From NCBI RefSeq assembly GCF_900142065.1, contig NZ_FSRJ01000004.1, forward strand, positions 558,001 through 622,000: 64,000 nucleotides of DNA, in the 5' to 3' direction. The DNA comes from Agromyces cerinus subsp. cerinus (GTDB lineage Bacteria > Actinomycetota > Actinomycetes > Actinomycetales > Microbacteriaceae). Both the position numbers and the translations under genes were made by a program. The notes below the pieces were generated by a model. It had not been told where the DNA came from and did not search any database. It saw nothing but the letters and a program-made list of their open reading frames with translations. Below are positions 25,766 to 33,900 of this stretch, in pieces (the stretch's first letter is position 1; each line of letters starts with the position of its first letter).

Positions 25766-25850
25766 TGCACCGCGCGATCGGAGATCTGCACGATCACGGA
25801 GCGTCTCGGGTGCGGGCACCCCGAGGCGCGCAGATCTCCGGTGCGGTGCA
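25766..25850. repeat. Intergenic inverted repeat built on GGAGATCTGC, downstream of hisS
   Basis: Left arm 25766-25789 and right arm 25830-25850 share TGCACCGC and GGAGATCTGC in inverted order, with a 3-base length difference. A smaller hairpin (CTCGGGTGC against GCACCCCGAG) sits in the 40-base loop. The left half also matches the repeat unit found at 30521. It begins ten bases past the hisS stop and may act as its terminator. Confidence 0.75.
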
Positions 25851-25859
25851 GGGGCGGCG

Positions 25860-27146
25860 TCAGCCGAGGTCGCGGAACGCGAGCGACGCGGCATCCGTCG
25901 TCTCGGCGCCAACCGGCGCGAACGCGTCGAAGCCGTCGGCGGTCACGCGGTCGAGCAGCGCCCGCAGGTTCTTGACGCGGCGCTCGAGACGCACGCGCGA
26001 ACCGGATGCCACGAGCTCGCGCTTCAGCTCGAGCAGGCGAGCGGCCGGGACATCCGCGTCGTAGACGAGCACGACCGCGCGCGGGCGCTCCTCGTCGCGC
26101 ACGGCGAGCAGGTCGACGATGCGCTCGAAGCCGATCGAGAAGCCGCACGCGGGCACCTCCTGGCCGAGGAAGCGCCCGATCATGCCGTCGTAGCGGCCGC
26201 CGCCGCCGAGCGAATAGCCGTAGTCGGGGTGGGCGATCTCGAAGATCGTGCCCGTGTAGTAGCCCATTCCGCGCACGAGGGTCGGGTCGAACTCGATGGC
26301 CGCGTCGGGCAGGGCCGCGCGCAGCGCGAGCAGGTCGGCGTATGCCTCGCCGTCGAGCCACGAGGGCGGGGGCACACTCTGCCCGGTCGGCGACGCCTGG
26401 CGATCCGCGAGGTGCCAGTCGGCGTTCGTGAGCGCCTCGAGCTCGGCCGCGACATCCGCATCGCCCGTGACGATGCCGAGCTCGGCGAGCTCGGCCGCCA
26501 CTCCCCCGGTGCCGATCTTGTCGAGCTTGTCGATCGTGATGAGCGCGCGTTCGCGGAGCTCGTCGGGCACGCCCCACGAGCCGAGGATGCCCGCGAGGAT
26601 GCGCCGGTCGTTCAGGCGGATCGTGCAGCCCGAGAGGCCGAGCGCGTCGAGCGTCGCGACCGTCGCCGTGAGCAGTTCGAGCTCGGCGAGCGCGCCCGCC
26701 TCGCCGATGATGTCGATGTCGCACTGCACGAACTGCCGGTAACGGCCCTTCTGCGGGCGCTCGGCGCGCCACACCGGCGCGATCTGGATCGAGCGGAACA
26801 CGGGCGGCAGGGCGGCTCGGTGCGTCGCGTAGAACCGGGCGAGCGGCACCGTGAGGTCGTAGCGCAGGCCGAGGTCGGCGAGCGAGAGGGCGTCGCCGGA
26901 TGCCGCGGCGCGCGCGAGGTCGTCGCCGGTGAGGCCGCGCTTCATGACGGCGAAGGCGAGCTTCTCGTTGTCACCGCCGAGCCCCGCGTGCAGGCGGCTC
27001 GAGTCCTCCATCACGGGCGTCTCGATCTCGTCGAAGCCGTGCGCCGCATACACCCCGCGGATCACGCCGAGGGCGTGCTCGCGACGGGCCTTCTCGGCCG
27101 GGAGGAAGTCGCGCATGCCGCGCGGAGGGGTGACGGAGGCAGCCAT
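25860..27146 (-). CDS. hisS: Histidine--tRNA ligase
   Basis: HisRS charges tRNA-His. The 428-residue class II synthetase has motif 1 around PPRGMRDFLPAEK, motif 2 around RSIQIAPVWRAERPQKGRYR with QCDIDIIG, the histidine-A motif LVRGMGYYTGTIFEI, and motif 3 in PACGFSIGFERI, followed by the anticodon-binding domain. The start is ATG 27146 (MAASVTPPRG), because GGAAG lies about ten bases upstream; ATG 27155 is the alternative. It is a single-gene unit: a 102-base gap without clear signals separates it from the NTF2-like gene, and an inverted repeat follows the stop. Confidence 0.96.
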   Translation of the reverse strand: MAASVTPPRGMRDFLPAEKARREHALGVIRGVYAAHGFDEIETPVMEDSSRLHAGLGGDNEKLAFAVMKRGLTGDDLARAAASGDALSLADLGLRYDLTVPLARFYATHRAALPPVFRSIQIAPVWRAERPQKGRYRQFVQCDIDIIGEAGALAELELLTATVATLDALGLSGCTIRLNDRRILAGILGSWGVPDELRERALITIDKLDKIGTGGVAAELAELGIVTGDADVAAELEALTNADWHLADRQASPTGQSVPPPSWLDGEAYADLLALRAALPDAAIEFDPTLVRGMGYYTGTIFEIAHPDYGYSLGGGGRYDGMIGRFLGQEVPACGFSIGFERIVDLLAVRDEERPRAVVLVYDADVPAARLLELKRELVASGSRVRLERRVKNLRALLDRVTADGFDAFAPVGAETTDAASLAFRDLG

Positions 27147-27248
27147 GCCGACCATTCTTCCAGCACGCGGCCGTCGTTCGCTGCGCGCCGCCGACGGGGG
27201 CGACCCGCCCGCGACGAGCGCGGCACGGGCGGACCGAGTGCAGCCGTC

Positions 27249-27689
27249 TCAGCCCGCGTCGAGCTCGATCCCCTTGGCCGCCGCAGCCCGTCGCAGCGCG
27301 TCCGCCTCGTCGATGCCGACCGCGACGTAGATGCGGAGTCCATCTGCGTCGTCGCGCACGAGGTACTCGACGTCGCTCGTCACGATGAGCTCGTCGTCCG
27401 CATCGAGGTGGCTCCAGCGCACCCGCACCAGGGAGATGACGTCGGTGAGCGAGCTCACTGCCCGCAGCTCGGGCACGATCGAGGCGAACCCGAGCCGCCG
27501 GTGCAGCGGATACGACGACGAGAGCCCGGTCGCCATGTCGGCCCGGCTCTCGAGCGCGCCGGCGAAGTCGTCGGAGATCACCATGCCGGGCAGCCCCCAG
27601 AACCGTGCGGTGGCCTCGGCGTCGAAGTCGCGCTGCGCCTCGGCGTACCGGTCGAAGAACTCCTCGAGCCGCCAGTCCTCGATGCCCAT
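27249..27689 (-). CDS. NTF2/SnoaL-like protein (DUF6841-type)
   Basis: The 146-residue protein starts with an amphipathic helix (LEEFFDRYAEAQRDFDAEAT), then ARFWGLPGMVISDDFAG and alternating strands ending in VEYLVRDDADGLRIYVAVGI. This helix-then-sheet order, with F.D.YAEA at the start and a GLPG segment, fits the NTF2-like fold and in particular the DUF6841 family; that family name is from memory. Such proteins bind small ligands or act as uncharacterised cone-fold enzymes. The ATG at 27689 follows a TAGCGT hexamer by 7 bases (leaderless). It lies downstream of mazG in the same direction but has its own promoter. Confidence 0.65.
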   Translation of the reverse strand: MGIEDWRLEEFFDRYAEAQRDFDAEATARFWGLPGMVISDDFAGALESRADMATGLSSSYPLHRRLGFASIVPELRAVSSLTDVISLVRVRWSHLDADDELIVTSDVEYLVRDDADGLRIYVAVGIDEADALRRAAAAKGIELDAG

Positions 27690-27696
27690 GAGTCAG

Positions 27697-27702
27697 ACGC
27701 TA
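27697..27702 (-). promoter_or_regulatory. -10 hexamer of the NTF2-like gene (leaderless)
   Basis: TAGCGT on the minus strand ends 7 bases before the ATG at 27689, inside the gap after the mazG stop. Confidence 0.45.
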
Positions 27703-27742
27703 CGCCCGCGCCGGGGCATCCGCGAGGCATCACATCGGCGCG

Positions 27743-28408
27743 TCAGTCGGCGCGAGAAGCGGCGCGCGACTCTTCGGCGGCGCGCACCTCGTCTTCGAGG
27801 CCGCGAACGGCGGTGCGCAGTGCGCGCTCCGCATCGAGCCCCTGCGATCGAGCGGATGCCACGAGCCCGAGCAGCACACGGCCGAGCTCGTCCTCCGTGG
27901 CGGGAGCGACCTGCGCCGAGGCATCCGTCACGCCGACCTTCTCGGCCTTGCCGAGCACCTTCTGCGCGAGCGCGAGCGCCGGCATGCCCCGCGGGATGCC
28001 GTCGAGCACGCTCGTGCGGTGCGGCTTCTCGTCGGCCTTCAGCTCGTCCCAGAAGGCGACGACGTCGGCAGCCGTCTCGGCTTCGCGATCGCCGAAGACA
28101 TGCGGATGACGCGACACCATCTTGGCGGTCATGTGTCGGGCCACGTCGTCGATGTCGAAGCGCTCGCCGTCGGTGTGGGCGGCGAGATCTGCGTGGAAGA
28201 GCACCTGGTAGAGCACGTCGCCGAGCTCTTCGATCATCTCCTCGCGATTGCCCGACTCGATCGCGTCGATGAGCTCCCAGCTCTCCTCGACGAGGTACTG
28301 CACGAGGCTCTCGTGGGTCTGATCCGCGTCCCACGGGCAGCCGCCCGGGGCCCGGAGCAGGGCCACCGTGTCGATGAGTTCGTCGAGTCCGGGGTGCGCT
28401 GCGCTCAT
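27743..28408 (-). CDS. mazG: Nucleoside triphosphate pyrophosphohydrolase MazG
   Basis: MazG hydrolyses (d)NTPs to monophosphates, cleaning the nucleotide pool. The 221-residue protein has one full MazG domain: LRAPGGCPWDADQTHESL, the metal site VEESWELIDAI and EELGDVLYQVLFHADLA (E..E and E..D pairs), and a second region HVFGDREAETAADV typical of the link to the C-terminal domain. Compared with E. coli MazG (263 residues) the second domain is reduced, as in other actinobacteria. The ATG at 28408 follows TAGGCT by 6 bases. It converges with nothing; lysE follows upstream on the same strand. Confidence 0.93.
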   Translation of the reverse strand: MSAAHPGLDELIDTVALLRAPGGCPWDADQTHESLVQYLVEESWELIDAIESGNREEMIEELGDVLYQVLFHADLAAHTDGERFDIDDVARHMTAKMVSRHPHVFGDREAETAADVVAFWDELKADEKPHRTSVLDGIPRGMPALALAQKVLGKAEKVGVTDASAQVAPATEDELGRVLLGLVASARSQGLDAERALRTAVRGLEDEVRAAEESRAASRAD

Positions 28409-28414
28409 ACCGGC

Positions 28415-28420
28415 AGCCTA
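28415..28420 (-). promoter_or_regulatory. -10 hexamer of mazG (leaderless)
   Basis: TAGGCT on the minus strand ends 6 bases before the ATG at 28408. Confidence 0.5.
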
Positions 28421-28479
28421 GGTGCAGGCCGTCACGCGCGCGCCCGTGCGCGTCGACGATGCACGTTGCCCGAAGGCGC

Positions 28480-29142
28480 TCAGTGCACGACGGCGAGCAG
28501 CACGCCCACGGCGATGAACAGCGTGCCGAAGACACCGTTCAGCACGCGCTGGCCGCGCACCGAGCGGGTGAACCGCCGCAGGCTGTGGGCAGCCACCGCG
28601 AAGAAGCCCCACATCACGATCACGTCGACGACCACGACGGTCAGGCCGACGATCAGGTACTGCGGCAGGAGCGGCAGCTCCGGGCGGATGAACTGCGGCA
28701 GGAACGCGAGGAAGAAGACGATGGCCTTGGGGTTCAGGAGGTTCACCCAGAGACCCCTTCGGAACATCGACCAGCGCGACTCGGCGCCGGCGTTCGGCGC
28801 CGGCCGCGCGTCATCCGTCTCGTCCTCGTGATCGTCGTCGGCGGCGGCCGGCTGCTGCGGCTTCGCGAGCAGTTGCCGGATGCCGAGGTACACGAGGTAG
28901 GCGGCGCCCGCGTAGCGGATGATCTCGAAGGCGACGGGCGACCCGGCGACGAGCACTCCGAGACCGGCGGCGACGATCAGGATGTGCACGACGAGGGCGG
29001 CCTGCTGGCCGAGGATGCCCCAGATCGAGCGCCGGAACCCCACGTTCAGGGAGTTGCCCATCGTGTTGATCGCGCCCGCGCCCGGGGTGAAGCTGATGAC
29101 GAAGCAGGCGGCGAGGAGCGTCGCCCAGAGCGAGAGTTGCAC
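28480..29142 (-). CDS. LysE family translocator
   Basis: The 220-residue membrane protein belongs to the LysE/RhtB amino-acid exporter family. It has the N-terminal helix with the family motif FVISFTPGAGAINTMGNSL, the second-helix AYLVYLGIRQLL, and FRRGLWVNLLNPKAIVFFLAFLPQF after an acidic cytoplasmic loop (DDDHEDETDD). The loop of about 30 residues rich in Asp/Glu/Ala is longer than usual. The start is placed at GTG 29142 because a TACGCT hexamer ends 6 bases upstream and the membrane segment begins immediately. It faces nhaA across 165 bases. The exported amino acid is unknown. Confidence 0.88.
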   Translation of the reverse strand: MQLSLWATLLAACFVISFTPGAGAINTMGNSLNVGFRRSIWGILGQQAALVVHILIVAAGLGVLVAGSPVAFEIIRYAGAAYLVYLGIRQLLAKPQQPAAADDDHEDETDDARPAPNAGAESRWSMFRRGLWVNLLNPKAIVFFLAFLPQFIRPELPLLPQYLIVGLTVVVVDVIVMWGFFAVAAHSLRRFTRSVRGQRVLNGVFGTLFIAVGVLLAVVH

Positions 29143-29148
29143 TGCACC

Positions 29149-29154
29149 AGCGTA
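29149..29154 (-). promoter_or_regulatory. -10 hexamer of lysE (leaderless)
   Basis: TACGCT on the minus strand ends 6 bases before GTG 29142; it settles the start codon of this gene. Confidence 0.5.
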
Positions 29155-29188
29155 GGCGCGGCGATCGGCCCCGACCGTCGGCCGCACG

Positions 29189-29194
29189 TAGACT
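29189..29194 (+). promoter_or_regulatory. Likely -10 of nhaA
   Basis: TAGACT lies 113 bases before the nhaA ATG. Transcription from about 29201 would begin just at the structured leader. Confidence 0.45.
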
Positions 29195-29200
29195 GCCCTG

Positions 29201-29307
29201 AGGAGTGCCGGGAAGTCTGGTCGGCCGACGGGAGACCGTCGTCATCGTCCCGCCTTGTCGTGCGCGCTTCTCATGCAGCTCGTGCACGTGACTTCCTGGA
29301 GTCCGAT
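29201..29307 (+). promoter_or_regulatory. Structured 5' leader of nhaA, candidate cation riboswitch
   Basis: The roughly 107-base leader holds GCCGGGAAGTCTGGTCGGC (29208-29226), then CGACGG-GAGA-CCGTCG, a 6-bp stem closed by a GNRA tetraloop (29226-29241). GACTTCC at 29290-29296, directly before the GGAG ribosome binding site (29298-29301), is exactly complementary to GGAAGTC at 29211-29217; alternatively GACT (29290-29293) pairs with AGTC (29300-29303), covering the site. Two exclusive pairings of this kind are what a translational switch needs. Upstream of a Na+/H+ antiporter the obvious comparison is with the nhaA-I and nhaA-II motifs (reported lithium/sodium sensors). I cannot align to those models by hand. 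Confidence 0.55.
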
Positions 29308-30507
29308 ATGAACTTCCTCCGCTCCGAGCGCTGGGCCGCCGCCCTCCTCCTCATCGCCGCCGTGCTCGGCCTCCTGGTCGCGAACCTCTCGTTCGGGCCG
29401 GCGCTCATCGAGCTCAAGAACGCGCACATCGACCTGCCGTGGCTCGGCCTCGACCTGTCGGCCGGCCACTGGATCAGCGACGGGCTGCTCGCGATCTTCT
29501 TCTTCATCGTCGCGGTCGAGCTGAAGCGCGAGCTCGTCATCGGCGAGCTCAACAGCCTGTCGAAGGCCCTACTGCCGGCGATCGCCGCGGTCGGCGGGGT
29601 CGTCGTGCCCGCCCTCATCTTCTTCGCCTTCACGGCCGGCACCGACACGGTCGACGGATGGCCCATCCCCACGGCGACCGACATCGCCTTCGCCCTCGGG
29701 GTGCTCGCCATGTTCGGCACCTGGATCCCGACGCGCGTGCGGGTGTTCCTGCTCGCCCTGGCCGTGCTCGACGACCTCATCGCGATCCTGATCATCGCCT
29801 TCTTCTTCACCGCCGACGCGAACCTCGCGTCGATCGGCTTCGCCGGCATCGCGATCGCACTGTTCGGCGCGGTCAGCCGCATGATGAAGCCCCGCTCGGC
29901 GTGGATCCTCTCACGCAAGCCGCAGTGGCCGATCGTGCTCGTGCTGGTCGTGCTCGGCGCACTCGCGTGGTACTTCGTCTACCAGTCGGGCGTGCACGCG
30001 ACGATCGCGGGCGTCGCCCTCGGCCTCGTCATGGCACGTCGGCCCGGCGGCCGGGCCGTGCACGCGCTCGAGCCGTGGTCGAACGGGGTGATCCTGCCGC
30101 TGTTCGCGTTCTCGGCTGCGATGGTCGCCGTGCCGCAGGTGCAGCCGAGCGAACTCGACCCGGCGTTCTGGGGCATCCTCATCGGACTTCCGGTCGGCAA
30201 GATCATCGGCATCATGGTGGCGGGCGGCCTCGGCGCGCTCGTGGTGCGGCGCCGCGCCGGGATTCCGCTCACCCTCGGCGACCTGTTCGTCGTCGGCGCG
30301 CTCGGCGGCATCGGCTTCACCGTGTCGCTGCTCATGAACGAACTCGCGTTCGTCGGGCTGCCCGAGGTCGCCGATGAGGGCACGCTCGCCGTGCTGCTCG
30401 GCTCGGGGGTCGCGATCGTCGTCTCTGCGATCGTCGTGAGCCTGCGCTCGCGCCACTACAAGCGGCACGGCGGTCACGCCGGCGTCGGCGGCGCGTTCTC
30501 GCGCTGA
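29308..30507 (+). CDS. nhaA: Na+/H+ antiporter NhaA
   Basis: NhaA exchanges internal Na+ or Li+ for external protons. The 399-residue membrane protein has about 12 helices and the key motifs: FFIVAVELKRELVIGEL, PIPTATDIAFALGVLAMFG, the paired aspartates of the ion site in ALAVLDDLIAILIIA, and the C-terminal GGIGFTVSLLMNELAF. Compared with E. coli NhaA the C-terminal tail is short and basic. The ATG at 29308 is preceded by GGAG six bases upstream, within a leader that can fold in alternative ways. A repeat element follows the stop codon. Expression is probably tied to cation level. Confidence 0.95.
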   Translation: MNFLRSERWAAALLLIAAVLGLLVANLSFGPALIELKNAHIDLPWLGLDLSAGHWISDGLLAIFFFIVAVELKRELVIGELNSLSKALLPAIAAVGGVVVPALIFFAFTAGTDTVDGWPIPTATDIAFALGVLAMFGTWIPTRVRVFLLALAVLDDLIAILIIAFFFTADANLASIGFAGIAIALFGAVSRMMKPRSAWILSRKPQWPIVLVLVVLGALAWYFVYQSGVHATIAGVALGLVMARRPGGRAVHALEPWSNGVILPLFAFSAAMVAVPQVQPSELDPAFWGILIGLPVGKIIGIMVAGGLGALVVRRRAGIPLTLGDLFVVGALGGIGFTVSLLMNELAFVGLPEVADEGTLAVLLGSGVAIVVSAIVVSLRSRHYKRHGGHAGVGGAFSR

Positions 30508-30520
30508 GGGGCACCGCGGC

Positions 30521-30602
30521 TTCGGAGATCTGCGCGATTTCGGAGATCTGCGCGATTTCGGGCCCGCCCGCCGGCTCGGCTCCGAACGTGCGCAGGTCAC
30601 CG
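30521..30602. repeat. Intergenic direct repeats of TTCGGAGATCTGCGCGAT downstream of nhaA
   Basis: Two exact 18-base copies lie back to back (30521-30538 and 30539-30556), followed by a partial third TTCGG. A degenerate inverted copy (GCGCAGGTCACCG) ends at 30602, so the unit can fold back. The 25-base stretch from 30521 matches 25777-25801 at about 21 positions. It starts 14 bases after the nhaA stop. Confidence 0.75.
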
Positions 30603-30639
30603 CTCCTGTGGCGAGTGGCCGATGGACCAGACTGGACGG

Positions 30640-30936
30640 ATGAGCGACAGCACGCCCGCCGCCCGGTTCCTTCGCGCCGAACTGCGGGAGACTCGGCGCC
30701 GGGGACTCGGCAAGGCGTGGCACGCCGTGCTGCTCCTCGCGGGCGAGGCCACCGGGCTCGGTGGGCCGTCGATCGCCGACCTCGTGGTCGTGCGAACGAG
30801 CACCGATGCTCCGGTGATCCGCACGCGGGCCGGGTCGCTCGACGAGGCCGATGCCCTGCTGCGTGCGATCAACGCCGACCTCGAAACGATGTCGGTCGAG
30901 GAGTTCCTCGCCGAGTGGGGTCACCTGAAGGTCTAG
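30640..30936 (+). CDS. Conserved-looking small hypothetical protein
   Basis: The 98-residue protein starts MSDSTPAARFLRAELRETR with an Arg-rich amphipathic helix, then an alternating region IADLVVVRTSTDAPVIRTRAG, and ends with DEADALLRAINADLETMSVEEFLAEWG. No membrane segment or metal motif is visible. I do not recognise the family; the periodic hydrophobic pattern and codon use match the neighbours, so it is probably real. The start at ATG 30640 has CAGACT ending 6 bases upstream, a weak version of the leaderless pattern. Its stop overlaps the converging mfd stop by four bases. Confidence 0.6.
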   Translation: MSDSTPAARFLRAELRETRRRGLGKAWHAVLLLAGEATGLGGPSIADLVVVRTSTDAPVIRTRAGSLDEADALLRAINADLETMSVEEFLAEWGHLKV

Positions 30937-33900
30937 CCGGCTGCCCCGTCGACGATCGCGGCACTGCCGGCGCCCGCGGCATCCGTCGCCGGCGCCTCGG
31001 GGATCGGGAAGATCGCCGTGATGAGCCGTGACACCCAGTCGATGAGGTCGCCGTCGCTCGGCAGTTCGCCGTTCGTGACGGGGAACGGCACGAGGATCAC
31101 GTCGTTCTGGGCGAAGTGCTTGGCGCCCGGGTACATGCGCTCGAGCCGCACGCGCCGCGAGTCGGGGATGTTCGCGGGCGCGATGCGCAGCTTCGAACCG
31201 GTCGCGATGACGTCGGAGAGCCCGGCGCGCTGCGCCTCGCGGCGGAGCCTCGAGATCGCCACGAGGTGCTTGACCTGCTCGGGCGGCTCGCCGTAGCGGT
31301 CGACGAGCTCGTCGACGACCTGGTCGATCTGGCCCTCCTTCGCGGCCGGTCCGCTCGCGGCCGAGAGCTTCTGGTAGGCCTCGAGGCGCAGCCGCTCGGA
31401 GTCGACGTAGTCCTCGGGGATGTGCGCGTCGACGGGCAGTTCGAGCCGCAGCTCGGTCTGGCCGGTCGCGACGTCACCGCGGAACGCGGAGACCGCCTCG
31501 CCGATCATGCGCAGATAGAGGTCGAAGCCGACGCCGGCGATGTGGCCGGCCTGCTCGGCGCCGAGCAGGTTGCCCGCACCGCGGATCTCGAGGTCCTTCA
31601 GGGCGACCTGCATGCCGCTGCCGAGCTCGTTGTTCGCCGCGATCGTCGAGAGCCGGTCGTGCGCGGTCTCGGAGAGCGGCTTCGCCGGGTCGTAGAGGAA
31701 GTAGCCGTAGGCGCGCTCGCGGCCTCGACCCACGCGGCCTCGCAGCTGGTGCAGCTGGCTGAGCCCGTACTTGTCGGCCCGGTCGATGATGATCGTGTTC
31801 GCGTTCGTGATGTCGAGGCCGGTCTCGATGATGGTCGTCGAGACGAGCACGTCGAACTTGCGCTCCCAGAAGTCGTTGACGATCTGCTCGAGCACGTGCT
31901 CGTTCAGCTGGCCGTGCGCGACGGCGATGCGAGCCTCGGGCACGAGCTCGGCGAGCTGCGCTGCGACCCGGTTGATCGACGAGACCCGGTTGTGCACGAA
32001 GAAGACCTGCCCCTCGCGGAGCATCTCGCGCCGGATGGCGGCGGCCACCTGCTGGTCGGAGTAGGGCCCGACGAACGTGAGGATCGGGTGGCGGTCTTCG
32101 GGCGGCGTCGCGAGCGTCGACATCTCGCGGATGCCGGTGACGGCCATCTCGAGCGAGCGGGGAATGGGCGTCGCGCTCATCGCGAGGATGTCGACGTTGG
32201 TCTTCAGCTTCTTCAGCGCGTCCTTGTGCTCGACGCCGAATCGCTGCTCTTCGTCGATGATGACGAGTCCGACGTCTTTGAACGTCACCTTCTCGGTGAG
32301 GATGCGGTGCGTGCCGATCACCATGTCGACGGTGCCGTCGGCGAGCCCGGCGATCGTGTCGCGGGCCTCCTTGTCGGTCTGGAACCGGCTGAGGGCGCGC
32401 ACGTGCACGGGGAAGCCCGCGTACCGCTCGTTGAACGTCTCGAGGTGCTGCTTCACAAGGAGTGTCGTCGGCACGAGCATCGCGACCTGCTTGCCCTCTT
32501 GGATCGCCTTGAACGCGGCGCGCACGGCGACCTCGGTCTTGCCGAAGCCGACGTCGCCGGCGAGCAGGCGGTCCATGGGGATCGACCGCTCCATGTCGGC
32601 CTTGACCTCGTCGATCGTCTGCAACTGGTCGGGCGTCTCGGTGAACGGGAACGCCTCTTCGAGTTCGTGCTGCCACGGGGTGTCGGGCCCGAACGCGTGC
32701 CCCTTCGACGCCATGCGCGCCGAGTAGAGCTTCACGAGCGAGACGGCGATGTCGCGCACGGCCTTGCGGGCCTTGCCCTTGGCCTGCGCCCAGTCGCTGC
32801 CGCCCATCTTCGAGAGCGACGGCGCCTCGCCGCCGACGTAGCGCGAGAGCAGGTCGAGCTGGTCGGTCGGCACGAAGAGCCGGTCGCCCGCATGCCCGCG
32901 CTTCGAAGGCGCGTACTCGATGACGAGGTACTCGCGCACCGCGGTGGGTTGCTGCTGGATGCCCGCGGTGCGGCTCGGCCCGGTCGGCCGTGCGCCCGTG
33001 GCGACCTCGCGCTGCACCATCTCGATGAACTTGCCGATGCCGTGCGTCTGGTGCACGACGAAGTCGCCCGCCTTCAGCTGCAGCGGGTCGACGACATTGC
33101 GGCGACGGCTCGCGAGCTTCTTGCCCTGACGCGCGTCGTAGCCTGCCGCTCGCCCGTAGAACTCGGACTCCGCGAGGAGGCCAAGCTTGACCTCGGGCAC
33201 CTCGTAGCCGTGCGCGGCGTCGGCCTGCACGAGGTAGGCGACCCCGGCCTCGAGCTCGGCCGGCACCTCGTCGACGAGCCTGGCCGCGAGGCCCGCCTCC
33301 GCGAGCACGTCGCGTGCGCGCTCGACGAGACCGTGGCCGGCGGATGCCACGACGAGCGCCCACCCGTCGCGCAGGCGCTCCGCGGCGTGATCGACGGCGC
33401 CGGCGACGTTTCCCTGGAAGCTCGGCATCGCGTTCGACGCGACGCGCACCGTTGCGGAGGAGCTGGTCAGGTGCGATTCGGCCTCCCCGCCGGCCGCCGC
33501 GACGACCTCGGCGGCGTCGCCCATGTCGAAGCCCGAGAAGTTCCACCACACGCGCTGCGGGTCGGGTTCACCGGGAGCGCTGAACAGCACGGCATCCCGA
33601 AGCCGGCGCACCGTCAGGAAGTCGCCGGCGGCGAGGTCGATCGGCGCGGCGGCACCGACCGTCGCGGCGTTCCAGGCGGCGGCGAGGAACTCGCGGTTCG
33701 TCTCGCCGAGGTTGACCGCGCGCCCGGCCACGCGCTCGGGCTCGAGCACCGCGACGGCGGCGCCCAGAGGCAGGTAGTGCGCGAGCGGCACGAGTCGTTC
33801 GAGCAGGGCGGGTGCGAGCGACTCCATGCCCTCGACGGGGATGCCCTCGGAGACCTTCTCGAGCAGCCCGGCGAGGCTCGGGAACTCGTGCACCATCTCA

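Noticed and set aside
28191-28200. A third AGATCT motif, near GCGGCGAGATCTGCGTGG
   Set aside because: It lies inside mazG coding sequence and lacks the flanking bases of the intergenic repeat.
29201-29260. Cobalamin riboswitch in the nhaA leader
   Set aside because: GGGAAG and GTCCCGCC resemble parts of the B12 core, but the B12 box (GCCACTG) is absent and the gene is a cation antiporter.
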